From: Moheibacter sp035515075
Lineage (GTDB): Bacteria; Bacteroidota; Bacteroidia; Flavobacteriales; Weeksellaceae
DNA length: 64,000 nucleotides
NCBI GenBank assembly: GCA_035515075.1
Contig: DATJBZ010000031.1
Location: 1 to 64,000, forward strand
Reading direction: 5' to 3'
The position numbers and the translations under genes are program-made. Below the pieces are notes generated by a model that saw nothing but the letters and a program-made list of their open reading frames with translations, was not told where the DNA came from and did not search any database. This document shows positions 50,364 to 59,858 of this stretch, in pieces. Numbering within the stretch: position 1 is the first letter of the stretch; every line of letters starts with the position of its first letter.

Positions 50364-52243
50364 GCTTCGTCGTTTTGAATGGACAATTCCAACCAGCGCA
50401 TTTCTTTGCTTTCCAAGTCTTCCATGACTTTTTCCAATTCAGCGCTCAATTCCTGAATCAATGCATATTCTAAATTTTCTTGAAACAATTGTTGGGTCAA
50501 TTCTTCCTTTTTCGACTGCAGTTTCTCCAATTCTTTTTCCAAAGATTCAAATTCCTTTTTCTCTTGGTAAGTCAACTTTTTTGCAGCTGTTTTTTCAACG
50601 GGAACCGCCTTTTCTTTTTCTACCGCTACTTGCTTTTCGCGTTCTTCTTTTTCTTTTTCCAGCAAATAATATTCGGTATAATTTCCAATGAACCAATTGA
50701 TTTTTCCCTTTCCTTCAAAAATCATCATTTCATCGACCACTTTGTCCATAAAATAACGATCATGGCTTACCACCAACAGACAACCTTGATAATCATTCAG
50801 AAAATTTTCCAAAACCGTCAAAGTCGGCAAATCCAAATCATTGGTTGGCTCGTCCAAAATCAAAAAATTGGGATTTTGAAACAACACCGACAACAACTGC
50901 AAACGTTTTTTCTCGCCACCACTCAACTTGGCAATCGGCGTATATTGCTGTTCTGCCGAAAACAAAAACATTTCCATGAATTGCGAAGCCGAAATGAACT
51001 TCCCATTGGACAAAGGAAAAGCTTCTGCCAATTCCTTCACAAAATCAATGGCGCGCATTTCTTCTTTGTATTGAATGCCCTCCTGTTTGAAATGTCCGAT
51101 TTTCAAGGTTTCACCTATTTCAATTTCTCCAGCATCGGCTTGTTCTATGCCTTCTAAAATTTTCAGAAAAGTCGTTTTTCCTACCCCATTTTTTCCAATG
51201 ATACCGATTTTATTGCCACGACCAAACAAATGAGAGAAATTATCCAAAATGATTTTGTCCCCAAAAGCTTTGGACACATTTTTCATTTCGATGATTTTAT
51301 TGCCCAAACGCGTCATTTGCATGTCGAGTTGCACTTGGTCTTGGTTGATGGTTTTGTGCGCCTGGTCTTCCGTTTCATAAAAAGCATCGATTCGACTTTT
51401 TGATTTGGTGGTCCGCGCCTTGGGTTGACGCCGCATCCAGTCCAATTCTTTTCGGTACAAATTCTTGGCCTTGTCAATTTGCGCCAATTGGTTGTCGATG
51501 CGCAAAGCCTTGTTGGTCACATAAACCTGATAATCACCATTGTGCACATAAGTTTGCCCATCGTCCATTTCGATAATTTTGGTGCAAATCGCATCCAAAA
51601 AATAACGGTCGTGGGTCACCAAAATCATGGTTTTGTTTTCTTTGTTAAGGAAATATTCCAACCACTCGACCATTTCAATGTCCAAATGGTTCGTCGGTTC
51701 ATCCAAAATCAACAACAAATGACCGCTTTCCAAACTCACATCGATCAGGAATTTCGCCAAAGCAATTCGCTTGCGTTGTCCGCCCGACAGTTTTTCAATT
51801 TTCTGAGAAAGAAAGTCAACTTTTAATTTGCTCAGAATTTCTTGAATGATCGGTTCCACACGCCAAGCATCCAAGTTGTCCATTTGCTCCATCAATTCCA
51901 TTAACTTAGGATTGGACGGATCGTTCAAAATCAAATCCTCATATTGGCGGATCACATCCATCACAGGATTGGTGTGGTTAAAAACGCATTCTCCTGCAGT
52001 CAATTGCGGATCGAAATCATCATTTTGTTCAAACAACAAAACTTTGACTGCTCGATTGAATTCGACTTCTCCAGTATCTGTGGTTTCTTTTCCAGCCAAA
52101 ATTTTGAGCAAAGTAGATTTCCCACTTCCATTTTTGGCTACTAAGGCTATTTGATCTCCTTCATTGACATGAAAACTGACGTCACTAAATAGGGTCCGAA
52201 TCCCGTAAGATTTGGATAAATTCGAGGCGGTTAAATAATTCAT
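50360..52243 (-). CDS. ABC-F family ATPase (Uup-like)
   Basis: 627 residues from the ATG at 52243 (29 extra upstream residues were rejected since the ABC fold starts at MNYLTASNLSKSYG). Two ABC domains without membrane segments: Walker A AKNGSGKSTLLK near 37-48 and GKNGVGKTTFLK near 350-361, signatures KLSGGQRKRIALA and KLSGGEKKRLQLL, Walker B motifs LLILDEPTNHLD and NFLILDEPTNDLD. The C-terminal 90 residues form a coiled coil (KEFESLEKELEKLQSKKEEL), as in Uup. ABC-F proteins act on the ribosome as translation factors or protect it from antibiotics; Uup-like is the best guess. Promoter at 52263-52293. Confidence 0.9.
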   Translation of the reverse strand: MNYLTASNLSKSYGIRTLFSDVSFHVNEGDQIALVAKNGSGKSTLLKILAGKETTDTGEVEFNRAVKVLLFEQNDDFDPQLTAGECVFNHTNPVMDVIRQYEDLILNDPSNPKLMELMEQMDNLDAWRVEPIIQEILSKLKVDFLSQKIEKLSGGQRKRIALAKFLIDVSLESGHLLLILDEPTNHLDIEMVEWLEYFLNKENKTMILVTHDRYFLDAICTKIIEMDDGQTYVHNGDYQVYVTNKALRIDNQLAQIDKAKNLYRKELDWMRRQPKARTTKSKSRIDAFYETEDQAHKTINQDQVQLDMQMTRLGNKIIEMKNVSKAFGDKIILDNFSHLFGRGNKIGIIGKNGVGKTTFLKILEGIEQADAGEIEIGETLKIGHFKQEGIQYKEEMRAIDFVKELAEAFPLSNGKFISASQFMEMFLFSAEQQYTPIAKLSGGEKKRLQLLSVLFQNPNFLILDEPTNDLDLPTLTVLENFLNDYQGCLLVVSHDRYFMDKVVDEMMIFEGKGKINWFIGNYTEYYLLEKEKEEREKQVAVEKEKAVPVEKTAAKKLTYQEKKEFESLEKELEKLQSKKEELTQQLFQENLEYALIQELSAELEKVMEDLESKEMRWLELSIQNDEA

Positions 52244-52262
52244 TTGGTGTGTATAGTTCAGA

Positions 52263-52293
52263 CAAATATAAGCGTTTATGATTTCTATGCCAA
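52263..52293 (-). promoter_or_regulatory. Bacteroidota-type promoter of the ABC-F gene
   Basis: On the minus strand TTG (52293-52291), 20 nt, TATATTTG (52270-52263), 19 nt before the ATG. Confidence 0.6.
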
Positions 52294-52371
52294 TTCCTTG
52301 TTGAATAAGCTGTACATGAAACCCATTCAATCCAAAATAGCTCTAATCAACCGACCTGAACAAGTTTTACA

Positions 52372-52869
52372 TCAAAACTGATACACTACGCCCATACCAT
52401 CACCATTGAAATTCAATTTAAAAGTAGTAGAAACACTTTGATTTTCACCATTTTCTATATCTACAGCTTTTTTTACGTTATTTTTATAACCTATCCAAAG
52501 TGGGATACTCGTCAAAGTGATTCCTGCACCGACTGCCGCAATTGTCCAGCCCACTTTTTTATCATTTTTAGCAAATTGGTATTCGCTTTCATCTTTGGTA
52601 AACAATGCATAACCTGCACCAAATCCAATTCCAAAACTTCCTACATAAGTCAAAACAGAAGCAAAAGTTTTATTTGTTTTGGCTTTTTTAATTCGATGAA
52701 TGGCTTCAGCATTTGAAAATACTTGCTCATATTGATTCAGCCTAAATTCTTCTCCATTTTGAATGAATAAATTTTTAGCACTTTCTCCCAATTCAATTTT
52801 TCCTGATGGAATTTCTGTCATTTGAGAAAATGACAAAACAGGGAGTAACAAAAAGAACATTTTTCTCAT
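52372..52869 (-). CDS. Exported protein of unknown function with two hydrophobic segments
   Basis: 165 residues. Signal peptide about 1-16 (MRKMFFLLLPVLSFSQ). Two hydrophobic glycine-containing segments follow, VLTYVGSFGIGFGAGYALF near 71-89 and VGWTIAAVGAGITLTSIPLW near 105-124, and a C-terminus (STTFKLNFNGDGMGVVYQF) ending in the aromatic typical of outer-membrane proteins. Such two-helix plus barrel-like-tail hypothetical proteins occur in Bacteroidota. I do not recognise a function. The surrounding intergenic sequences are short and AT-rich. Confidence 0.65.
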   Translation of the reverse strand: MRKMFFLLLPVLSFSQMTEIPSGKIELGESAKNLFIQNGEEFRLNQYEQVFSNAEAIHRIKKAKTNKTFASVLTYVGSFGIGFGAGYALFTKDESEYQFAKNDKKVGWTIAAVGAGITLTSIPLWIGYKNNVKKAVDIENGENQSVSTTFKLNFNGDGMGVVYQF

Positions 52870-53021
52870 ATTTAAAAGCTTGTATTAGAATTTAATTAAT
52901 TTTCCAAATTTAAATAAAATTAAACTAACTGACCTCTATTTTCAACATGAAAAACAATTTAATTCCTCTCAACACTTCACCCATTTCAACACAAACGAAT
53001 TAAGAAAGTTAAACCAGTACT

Positions 53022-53053
53022 TTGACCAAAGTCTAATTTTCGAATTAACTTTG
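53022..53053 (+). promoter_or_regulatory. Bacteroidota-type promoter of topB
   Basis: TTG (53022-53024), 21 nt, TAACTTTG (53046-53053), 36 nt before the ATG. Confidence 0.65.
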
Positions 53054-53089
53054 CTCTGATTTTTTAAGGATTTAACAAATTTAATTTCA

Positions 53090-55201
53090 ATGAAACTCTG
53101 TATCGCCGAAAAGCCAAGTGTAGCAAGAGACATCGCCAAAGTTTTGGGCGCAACCACTTCCAAAGATGGTTATATGGAAGGAAATGGCTATTGGGTCACT
53201 TGGACATTTGGGCATTTGTGCACCTTGAAAGAACCGCACGATTATGATCCGAGTTTGAAATATTGGGATTTGCGCACTTTGCCGATTTTACCTTCAACTT
53301 TTGGCATCAAATTAATTCCCAACAAAGGCGTTGAAAAACAATTCAACACCATTGAGAAATTGGTCAAAGAATGCAGCGAAGTCATCAATTGTGGGGATGC
53401 GGGACAAGAAGGTGAAGTCATCCAACGTTGGGTCTTACAAAAAGCCAATTGCGACAAACCGATGAAAAGATTGTGGATTTCTTCGTTGACAGAAGAGGCG
53501 ATCAAAGAAGGATTTGCTTCCTTGAAACCGGCTGAACAATACCAAAATTTGTATTTGGCAGGAAATGCAAGAGCTATTGGCGATTGGTTGTTGGGCATCA
53601 ATGCCACGCGTTTGTTCACCAAAAAATTTGGTGGAAACCAAGCGGTACTTTCGATTGGTCGGGTTCAAACGCCGACTTTGGCGATGATTGTACAACGTCA
53701 AAAAGAAATTGATGCTTTTCAGTCTGCTGATTATTGGGAATTGAAAACCCAATACCGAGAAGTGGTTTTCAATGCCGCCATCGATCGATTGACATCAGCA
53801 GAAAAAGCAGAAAAAGGACTGGAATATTTGAAAAAATATCCTTTTGAAATTGTCGATTTTGAAATCAAAGAAGGCAGGGAAAGAAGTCCAAGATTGTTTG
53901 ATTTAACGGCTTTGCAGGTGGAAGCCAATAAGAAGTATGGTTTTTCAGCAGAAAACACCTTGAAGTTTGTGCAAAGTTTGTACGAGAAAAAAAATGTGAC
54001 CTATCCTAGAGTCGACACGACGTATTTGTCTGAAAGTTTGCATCCAAAAATTCCAGGAATTTTACAGAGAATGCACTTTTATTCGAATCTCATTGCGCCG
54101 CTTTTGGACAAACCCATTCCAAAATTGAAATCGGTTTTTGATGACAGCAAAGTCACCGATCACCATGCGATCATTCCCACTGAAATTCCGCCTTCCGCTC
54201 ATTTGAACCGAGAAGAAAAATTGATTTATGATTTGATTGCCAAGCGGTTCATCGCTGTTTTTTATCCTGATTGTAAAATATCGAATACTTTGGTTGAAGG
54301 AAAAGTGGGAGAAATTCCTTTCAAAGCCAATGGAAGGCAAGTTTTGGAAATGGGTTGGCGAGAAATTTATGCCAAAGATAAAAAAGACGAAGGGGATACC
54401 GAACAAGAAAAAGACCAAGAGCAAAGCATTCCGAATTTTGAAATTGGCGAAAGCGGACCGCACGAACCTTTGGTGCACCAAGGAAAAACTTCTCCGCCCA
54501 AACCCTTTACAGAAGCAACTTTGCTGCGCGCCATGGAAACCGCTGGACGACAAGTAGAAGATGAAGAATTGCGCGAGTCTTTGAAAAACAATGGCATTGG
54601 ACGACCGTCCACACGCGCCAACATCATCGAAACTTTGTTCAGACGAAAATACATCGAACAAAAAAGAAAAAACCTTTTTGCGACTTCAACCGGCATGGAA
54701 TTGATCGATACGATTGAAGATGAAGTGTTGAAAAGTCCAGAGTTGACGGGAGAATGGGAATTGAAATTGCGGAAAATTGAAAAGGGCGAATACGAAGCGA
54801 GTGTATTCAAGGACGAATTGGTAAAAATGGTGTGGGATTTGACCCAAAACGTCATTCGTGGACAAAGCAAAACCATCCGGATTGAAGAAGAAAAACCGAT
54901 CGAAAAAGTTGAGAAAAAACCGCGCAAAAAAGCGGAAATCATTTGGGAAGAAACTTCGTGTCCAAAATGCAAAAAAGCACAATTAATTAAAGGAAAAACC
55001 GCCATTGGTTGTCAAGATTTTCATGCTTGTGGCTTCAAAATTCCGTTGGAAGTTTTCGGTAAAAAATTGACTGAAAAACAAATTCAGGATTTGATCCTAA
55101 AAAACAAAACTTCTAAACTGAAAGGTTTCAAAACGCATCCCAATCATTTGACCGAAGGCGTTTTAAGTCTGAATGAAGACTTTGTGGTGGAATTGAATTA
55201 A
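53090..55201 (+). CDS. topB: DNA topoisomerase III
   Basis: 703 residues. N-terminal Toprim domain (MKLCIAEKPSVARDIAKVLG, then NCGDAGQEGEVIQRWVL near 101-117 with the metal-binding acidic residues). The type IA core contains QAVLSIGRVQTPTLAMIVQR near 184-203 and the catalytic tyrosine in VTYPRVDTTYLSE near 303-315. A zinc-ribbon-like C-terminus (CPKCKKAQLIKGKTAIGCQD) starts near 624. It relaxes negatively supercoiled DNA and decatenates intermediates. Its stop lies at 55201, exactly at the edge of the helicase tail fragment. Confidence 0.95.
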   Translation: MKLCIAEKPSVARDIAKVLGATTSKDGYMEGNGYWVTWTFGHLCTLKEPHDYDPSLKYWDLRTLPILPSTFGIKLIPNKGVEKQFNTIEKLVKECSEVINCGDAGQEGEVIQRWVLQKANCDKPMKRLWISSLTEEAIKEGFASLKPAEQYQNLYLAGNARAIGDWLLGINATRLFTKKFGGNQAVLSIGRVQTPTLAMIVQRQKEIDAFQSADYWELKTQYREVVFNAAIDRLTSAEKAEKGLEYLKKYPFEIVDFEIKEGRERSPRLFDLTALQVEANKKYGFSAENTLKFVQSLYEKKNVTYPRVDTTYLSESLHPKIPGILQRMHFYSNLIAPLLDKPIPKLKSVFDDSKVTDHHAIIPTEIPPSAHLNREEKLIYDLIAKRFIAVFYPDCKISNTLVEGKVGEIPFKANGRQVLEMGWREIYAKDKKDEGDTEQEKDQEQSIPNFEIGESGPHEPLVHQGKTSPPKPFTEATLLRAMETAGRQVEDEELRESLKNNGIGRPSTRANIIETLFRRKYIEQKRKNLFATSTGMELIDTIEDEVLKSPELTGEWELKLRKIEKGEYEASVFKDELVKMVWDLTQNVIRGQSKTIRIEEEKPIEKVEKKPRKKAEIIWEETSCPKCKKAQLIKGKTAIGCQDFHACGFKIPLEVFGKKLTEKQIQDLILKNKTSKLKGFKTHPNHLTEGVLSLNEDFVVELN

Positions 55202-55297
55202 ACTATTTCACCTGACGAAATTTAATTCCCAAAGATTTCTCGTAATGCTGCAAAACTTTCATTTCTTTTGGGTTGATAAAACACATGGAAACGCCTT
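55201..55297 (-). pseudogene. Fragment of a DEAD-box helicase 3' end (duplicate, copy A)
   Basis: 97 bases matching 59859-59955 with about seven differences. On the minus strand it encodes FINPKEMKVLQHYEKSLGIK then FRQVK and stop, against FINPKEMKVLQHYEKTLAIK in the intact helicase. It has no start and no upstream coding sequence, so it is a remnant. Several differences are conservative codon changes, suggesting a diverged allele rather than a fresh duplication. It marks the left border of the 4.5-kb island. Confidence 0.85.
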
Positions 55298-55307
55298 TCA
55301 ATTAAAA

Positions 55308-55343
55308 CGTAAAATCCCCAGTAAAATTTACTGGGGATTTTTA
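55308..55343. terminator. Terminator of the T9SS cargo gene
   Basis: Stem AAAATCCCCAGTAAA / TTTACTGGGGATTTT, flanked by A/T runs on both sides; serves the minus-strand gene ending at 55370. Confidence 0.85.
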
Positions 55344-55369
55344 TATTGATTCAAAAATAAGGGATTGCT

Positions 55370-56956
55370 TTATTCTTTAACAATTTTGAATGTTTGAGTA
55401 CCTCCTTCAGACTGAGTTTTTACGATATAAATTCCTTTGGATAAGAAGGTCAAATCAATTTGAGCCTTTTCTGCCCCTATCGATTGCTGAAACACTATTT
55501 TTCCCGACAAATCAACTATTGAAATGGCTGAAATAGATTGATCAAATGAAAGGTATAAAACATCATTTACCGGATTGGGATAGTATGCTATTTTTCCTAT
55601 TTCTTTTTCCGATAATCCCATTATTTCTCTATCCAATTTTAGAATCCAAATATCAGCCATACCATGATTTTGAGAAACATCCCCATCTCCTGATTCTGAG
55701 TAAGTTACTGCTAAAATAATGATTTCTCCTTCTGGATTCAATACCATATCTCGAGTAAACTCTATAGCTGTTCCGCCATAGCTTTTTTCCCACAATAATT
55801 CTCCATCTTGGTTAATTTCGATTACCCAAACATCCTCTCTTCCAGGCCATTCTTCATGATGATTGGTAATATCGCCATCAACTGAAGCAGACGATCCTGC
55901 TATAATGAAATTGCCTTCTTCCGTTTGTACTATAGCACTTGCATTATCCATGTGAAATCCTCCATAACTCTTTTCCCAAACAAGGTGTCCGGTATTATCA
56001 ATTTTTATAATCCAAAAATCTTCTGTTCCCCCATGATTTCCAGTAACTTGTCCGTCTAAAGAACTAGATGCTCCGACAACAACAAACCCTCCATCAATTG
56101 ATTCTACTACTGCGTTAGCCCCATCTCCAAAACCCATAAAACCACCAGCGCCTGATCCTCCATAGCTTTTTTCCCATAATAAATTCCCTTCTCCATCAAT
56201 TTTAATAACCCAATAATCATTGTCATCATTTCCTTGTGGAGAAGAAATATGTCCATCTGAAGAATTTGAAAATCCTACTAAAAGAAAATTTCCATCTATT
56301 GTTTGTATTATTTGTTCAGGCGATTCGTCCCCTGATCCTCCATAACTTTTTTCCCAAATGAGATTACCATCAATATCCATTTTCACTACCCAAAAATCGG
56401 CTCCTCCATAATTGACTGTTACATCTCCTCCTTCCATATCACTTACGCCCGCAATCATTATTTCTTCATCATTAATTTGAATTACTGAATTTGCTCTATT
56501 GTATCCTTCTCCTCCCAGTGTCTTTTCCCAAATGAGGTTCCCTTCCAAATCAATTCTTATAACCCACCATGCGACAGAGCTATCATTTGGAGTTACGTCT
56601 CCATCATTAGACATGGTATCGCCTACAATGACATAGCCGTTTTCATTCGATAGCTCAACAACAGATCCTGCGGTGTCATGAGTAGAACCACCATAACTTT
56701 TCTCCCATATTAAGGCTCCTTCACTATTTAATTTAATAATCCAAAAATCAGTTCCTCCTTTGTTGATTGTAATATCTCCATCATCAGATTGCGATGAACC
56801 TGCTATTAAATAGCCCCCATCGCTCGTATTAACGATTTCCCCCACAAGATCCCAATGTGACCCACCATAACTTTTCTCCCATTCAATTTCGGGAGCAGTT
56901 TGTGCATTAAGTTGAATAAACAACGAACTTAAAATAAATAATAGTAAAATTCTCAT
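55370..56956 (-). CDS. Secreted repeat protein with T9SS type A sorting domain
   Basis: 528 residues. Signal peptide about 1-19 (ILLLFILSSLFIQLNAQ). Seven copies of a roughly 60-70-residue repeat follow, each built as IIQT.DG.F.IVG.S.S.DG..., then a D.W.IKID..G.L line, ending in WEKSYGG or a close variant (WEKTLGG in copy 3). The last 75 residues (YYPNPVNDVLYLSFDQS to the C-terminal TFKIVKE) form the Por secretion tail that is exported by T9SS and removed or attached at the surface. The repeat looks like a blade of a beta-propeller. It is likely a surface or secreted protein; ligand unknown. It is divergent from the response regulator gene and AT-rich relative to topB. Confidence 0.82.
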   Translation of the reverse strand: MRILLLFILSSLFIQLNAQTAPEIEWEKSYGGSHWDLVGEIVNTSDGGYLIAGSSQSDDGDITINKGGTDFWIIKLNSEGALIWEKSYGGSTHDTAGSVVELSNENGYVIVGDTMSNDGDVTPNDSSVAWWVIRIDLEGNLIWEKTLGGEGYNRANSVIQINDEEIMIAGVSDMEGGDVTVNYGGADFWVVKMDIDGNLIWEKSYGGSGDESPEQIIQTIDGNFLLVGFSNSSDGHISSPQGNDDNDYWVIKIDGEGNLLWEKSYGGSGAGGFMGFGDGANAVVESIDGGFVVVGASSSLDGQVTGNHGGTEDFWIIKIDNTGHLVWEKSYGGFHMDNASAIVQTEEGNFIIAGSSASVDGDITNHHEEWPGREDVWVIEINQDGELLWEKSYGGTAIEFTRDMVLNPEGEIIILAVTYSESGDGDVSQNHGMADIWILKLDREIMGLSEKEIGKIAYYPNPVNDVLYLSFDQSISAISIVDLSGKIVFQQSIGAEKAQIDLTFLSKGIYIVKTQSEGGTQTFKIVKE

Positions 56957-57134
56957 ATGTTATTTTTTATAAATTAGTAATTATACAAAGTTTGAAATTG
57001 ATTAATCTGTTTTCAGTAGAAATCGACGAATAAAACATAAAATACCATTAACCTTTATTTAATGTGTATTTAGCTTTACAATTTAAGAATCCCTTAACAA
57101 TTCGTAGAGCTTATCAAGATATAAAAAAGTAAGC

Positions 57135-57142
57135 TATATTTG
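57135..57142 (+). promoter_or_regulatory. Promoter -7 element of the response regulator operon
   Basis: TATATTTG, 16 nt before the ATG at 57159; no TTG at the expected spacing upstream. Confidence 0.4.
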
Positions 57143-57158
57143 TGTGCTGATACATTCT

Positions 57159-57875
57159 ATGGACTTTTTGAATTGCATTATAATTGATGATAATAAGGTG
57201 GACAGGCTTGTTGCATTGGCTTTGGTTAAAAAGTTTTCATTTTTCAATATTTTGGGCACATATTCATCCGCTGAGACGGCTATGCCCACAATTAAATCAA
57301 AGAAAATTGATGTGATTTTTTCTGATATTGATATGCCAAAAATAAATGGACTGGAATTGAGAAATCTAACCAAAGAAATTCCAATATGTATTTTTATTAC
57401 TTCTCACTCCGAATATGCTGTTGAAAGTTTTGAGTTGGATGTTTTGGATTACATCGTAAAGCCTCTCAAAATGGATCGTTTGTCCCAAACGGTTGCTCGT
57501 ATAGAAAAGTATATATCGGTTAGAAACAAAGCCTTGGTTTTTGATGGCAATTTCAAACAAGAAATTATTTCTTTAAAGGAAGGAAATAACACTGTTGATT
57601 TACTTGTATCTGAAATCCTTTATTTGGAAGCACTGAAAGATTATACATTACTTGTGACAGATAAAAATCAATATTGCATCACAAAAGGATTGGGTAAACT
57701 TTTGAGTGAATCTTTATTTGAAGATTTCATTCGTGTTCATCGAAGTTACGCTGTACAAAAACAATATATTGGTGAGGTTTCGAGAACTTCAATTAAATTA
57801 AAGCTGAGCAAAAGAGAGATTCCAATCGGTCAAAGTTTTTTAACTGAAGTTGAATCTATATTGGATAAACTATGA
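57159..57875 (+). CDS. LytTR-family response regulator
   Basis: 238 residues from the ATG at 57159 (a GTG at 57144 adds five residues). Receiver domain at about 1-120: acidic pair DD at 10-11, phosphoacceptor Asp56 in DVIFSDIDMPKINGLEL, Thr/Ser in FITSHSEYAVESFELDVLDY near 83-102 and Lys in VKPLKMDRL. LytTR DNA-binding domain at about 135-235 (LYLEALKDYTLLVT, then FIRVHRSYAVQKQYI, both hallmark). It binds DNA as a transcription regulator. Its stop overlaps the histidine kinase start by four bases, so they form a coupled pair. Confidence 0.9.
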   Translation: MDFLNCIIIDDNKVDRLVALALVKKFSFFNILGTYSSAETAMPTIKSKKIDVIFSDIDMPKINGLELRNLTKEIPICIFITSHSEYAVESFELDVLDYIVKPLKMDRLSQTVARIEKYISVRNKALVFDGNFKQEIISLKEGNNTVDLLVSEILYLEALKDYTLLVTDKNQYCITKGLGKLLSESLFEDFIRVHRSYAVQKQYIGEVSRTSIKLKLSKREIPIGQSFLTEVESILDKL

Positions 57876-59803
57876 AATGTTTTCCTAAAATAAAACAAAG
57901 CTTCCTTTTTTCCATTCTATTTTTATGGGCTGTTTTTGTTCAAGCGCAGTCAATCAAAGAATCATCGGATTCTCTTTTGGCTAAAATTCACAGCACCCAT
58001 AATGATACTGTAAAAATAGAATTGTATAATAGACTGATTTTTTTATGGGCTTATGAAGATCCAAAAACAGCACTAAAATATGCAGCGAAAGGATTGAAAA
58101 TCATTGACAAATTAGATTATGATGTAGGATATATTAACTATTATTCAGACATAGGTGCCATCTATGGAAACTGGGAACAAGATACAAAAGCATTGGATTA
58201 TTATTTAACATCTTTAAAATACTTAGATGAATATTTCACTAAACCAAAGGCTTCGTCCAATTTATTAAGAGTAAAAAGCAACGTTCTTAACAACATCTCT
58301 TTATTGTTCTTAACCCATGAAAGACTAGATGAAGCAGAAGTATACGCAAAAGAGGCTTTGAAAGTACCTGAAAAAACAAAGCTATCTGAAATTTTAAGTT
58401 GGCTACATCTTTCTCAAATTTATATGGATAAGGGCTTGACAAATAAAGCAGATTCTTTATTAAAAAAAGCTTTTCAGGCCAGTAAAGAATCGGGATATAA
58501 AGAATATTCAGCCATTTCTTTGGCGGGTTTGGGTTATCTAAGCAATGATGTTAAAACGAAAATAGAATATCGTCAACAAGCCAAAAAGATGTGGGAAGAC
58601 ATGTCTGAAGAAAACCTGAATAGTCATAATAACTTGTTAGGGCTTTCTGAAGTATATTTAGAGTTATTGACTAATGACTCATTGTATTTCAGTGCAAATT
58701 CAGGATTAAACAGAGAGCAAATGATAGACGAATCCTATGACTTTATTGAGGAGTCAATCATTCTAAGTAAAAGATTAGAGTCTAAAAGACTGCTTATGGA
58801 CGCGTATAAGTTAAAAAGTCAACTTTATAAAATTCAAGGAAATTATAAAAGTGCGTATGAGTATAGTATGCTTTACCACAGCATTTATGACTCTATATTT
58901 TCACAAGAAAATAAGAATAAATTAGCCATGCTGGAAAGTCAAAATGAAATTAATTTAAGAGATAAAGAAATTGAAATCAATAAAATAGCCTTGTCTACCA
59001 AGAAAAAACAATTGTGGTATTTTGCAGCAGGAATTTTATTACTTATAATCATTCTTGTTTTACTTTTTTACCAAAGCCGTTTACGTCTCAAAAACAATCA
59101 AAATCTCCAAAGATTAAATGAAAAGCTTTCTGTATTAAATGATGAATTGAAAAAAGCCAATCTTACCAAATCTAGGTTTTTAAGTATTTTAAATCATGAC
59201 CTTCGTGCACCTATATCTACGCTTATTGGGTATTTGTATTTGTTAAAAGACAATTCAGAAATCTCAGAAAAAGAAAGTCAAGATGAAATGATTTCAGAGA
59301 TTATTGTTTATTCAGAAGATTTACTGAACGCTATGGAGGATTTATTGTTATGGACAAAACAAGAGATGAAGAATTTTGAGCCTCAATTCAAAGCAATTCC
59401 TGTACAAACAATTTTTGATGATTTACTAAAGCACTTTTCGGGAGAAAATCGCACACGAATAACTTTCAATAACTCCGAAGATATTGTACTAAATACAGAT
59501 GAGAATATTTTAAAAACAATCCTCCGTAATCTCACCGCCAATTCTATAAAAGCTTTGGAAGAAATAGAAAATGGAAAAATAGTATGGCAAGTTTATTCTG
59601 ACACTAATAAAATTATCCTATCTATCGAAGACAATGCAGGAGGAACTTACAACCAATTCTCCTCACTATATGATAAAGATAACATTATCGGAACAAAATC
59701 AGGTTTGGGATTGCATTTGGTTAGAGATTTAGCGCAAATAATTCATTGTGCTATTTCTGTTAATACTTCTGAAGAAGGAACAACAATTAAATTATATTTA
59801 TAA
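57872..59803 (+). CDS. Sensor histidine kinase with periplasmic TPR domain and HisKA core
   Basis: 643 residues. Signal/anchor at about 8-25 (KQSFLFSILFLWAVFVQAQ). Residues about 30-340 are helical repeats of TPR type (YYLTSLKYLDEYFTKPKASS; RLDEAEVYAKEALKVPEKTK). One membrane segment at about 379-400 (LWYFAAGILLLIIILVLLFY) is followed by a coiled linker and the HisKA domain with RFLSILNHDLRAPISTLIG near 436-454 (phosphoaccepting His about 442). The ATPase domain has LRNLTANSIKALEE near 551 (N box) and GLGLHLVRDLAQIIH near 611-625. The pairing of a HisKA kinase with a LytTR regulator is less common than with LytS-type kinases. Confidence 0.85.
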   Translation: MKCFPKIKQSFLFSILFLWAVFVQAQSIKESSDSLLAKIHSTHNDTVKIELYNRLIFLWAYEDPKTALKYAAKGLKIIDKLDYDVGYINYYSDIGAIYGNWEQDTKALDYYLTSLKYLDEYFTKPKASSNLLRVKSNVLNNISLLFLTHERLDEAEVYAKEALKVPEKTKLSEILSWLHLSQIYMDKGLTNKADSLLKKAFQASKESGYKEYSAISLAGLGYLSNDVKTKIEYRQQAKKMWEDMSEENLNSHNNLLGLSEVYLELLTNDSLYFSANSGLNREQMIDESYDFIEESIILSKRLESKRLLMDAYKLKSQLYKIQGNYKSAYEYSMLYHSIYDSIFSQENKNKLAMLESQNEINLRDKEIEINKIALSTKKKQLWYFAAGILLLIIILVLLFYQSRLRLKNNQNLQRLNEKLSVLNDELKKANLTKSRFLSILNHDLRAPISTLIGYLYLLKDNSEISEKESQDEMISEIIVYSEDLLNAMEDLLLWTKQEMKNFEPQFKAIPVQTIFDDLLKHFSGENRTRITFNNSEDIVLNTDENILKTILRNLTANSIKALEEIENGKIVWQVYSDTNKIILSIEDNAGGTYNQFSSLYDKDNIIGTKSGLGLHLVRDLAQIIHCAISVNTSEEGTTIKLYL

Positions 59804-59858
59804 AATTCTTCCAAAAAAAAACTCATTGATATATTTATCTAGTTTAAAACCCAATGCC

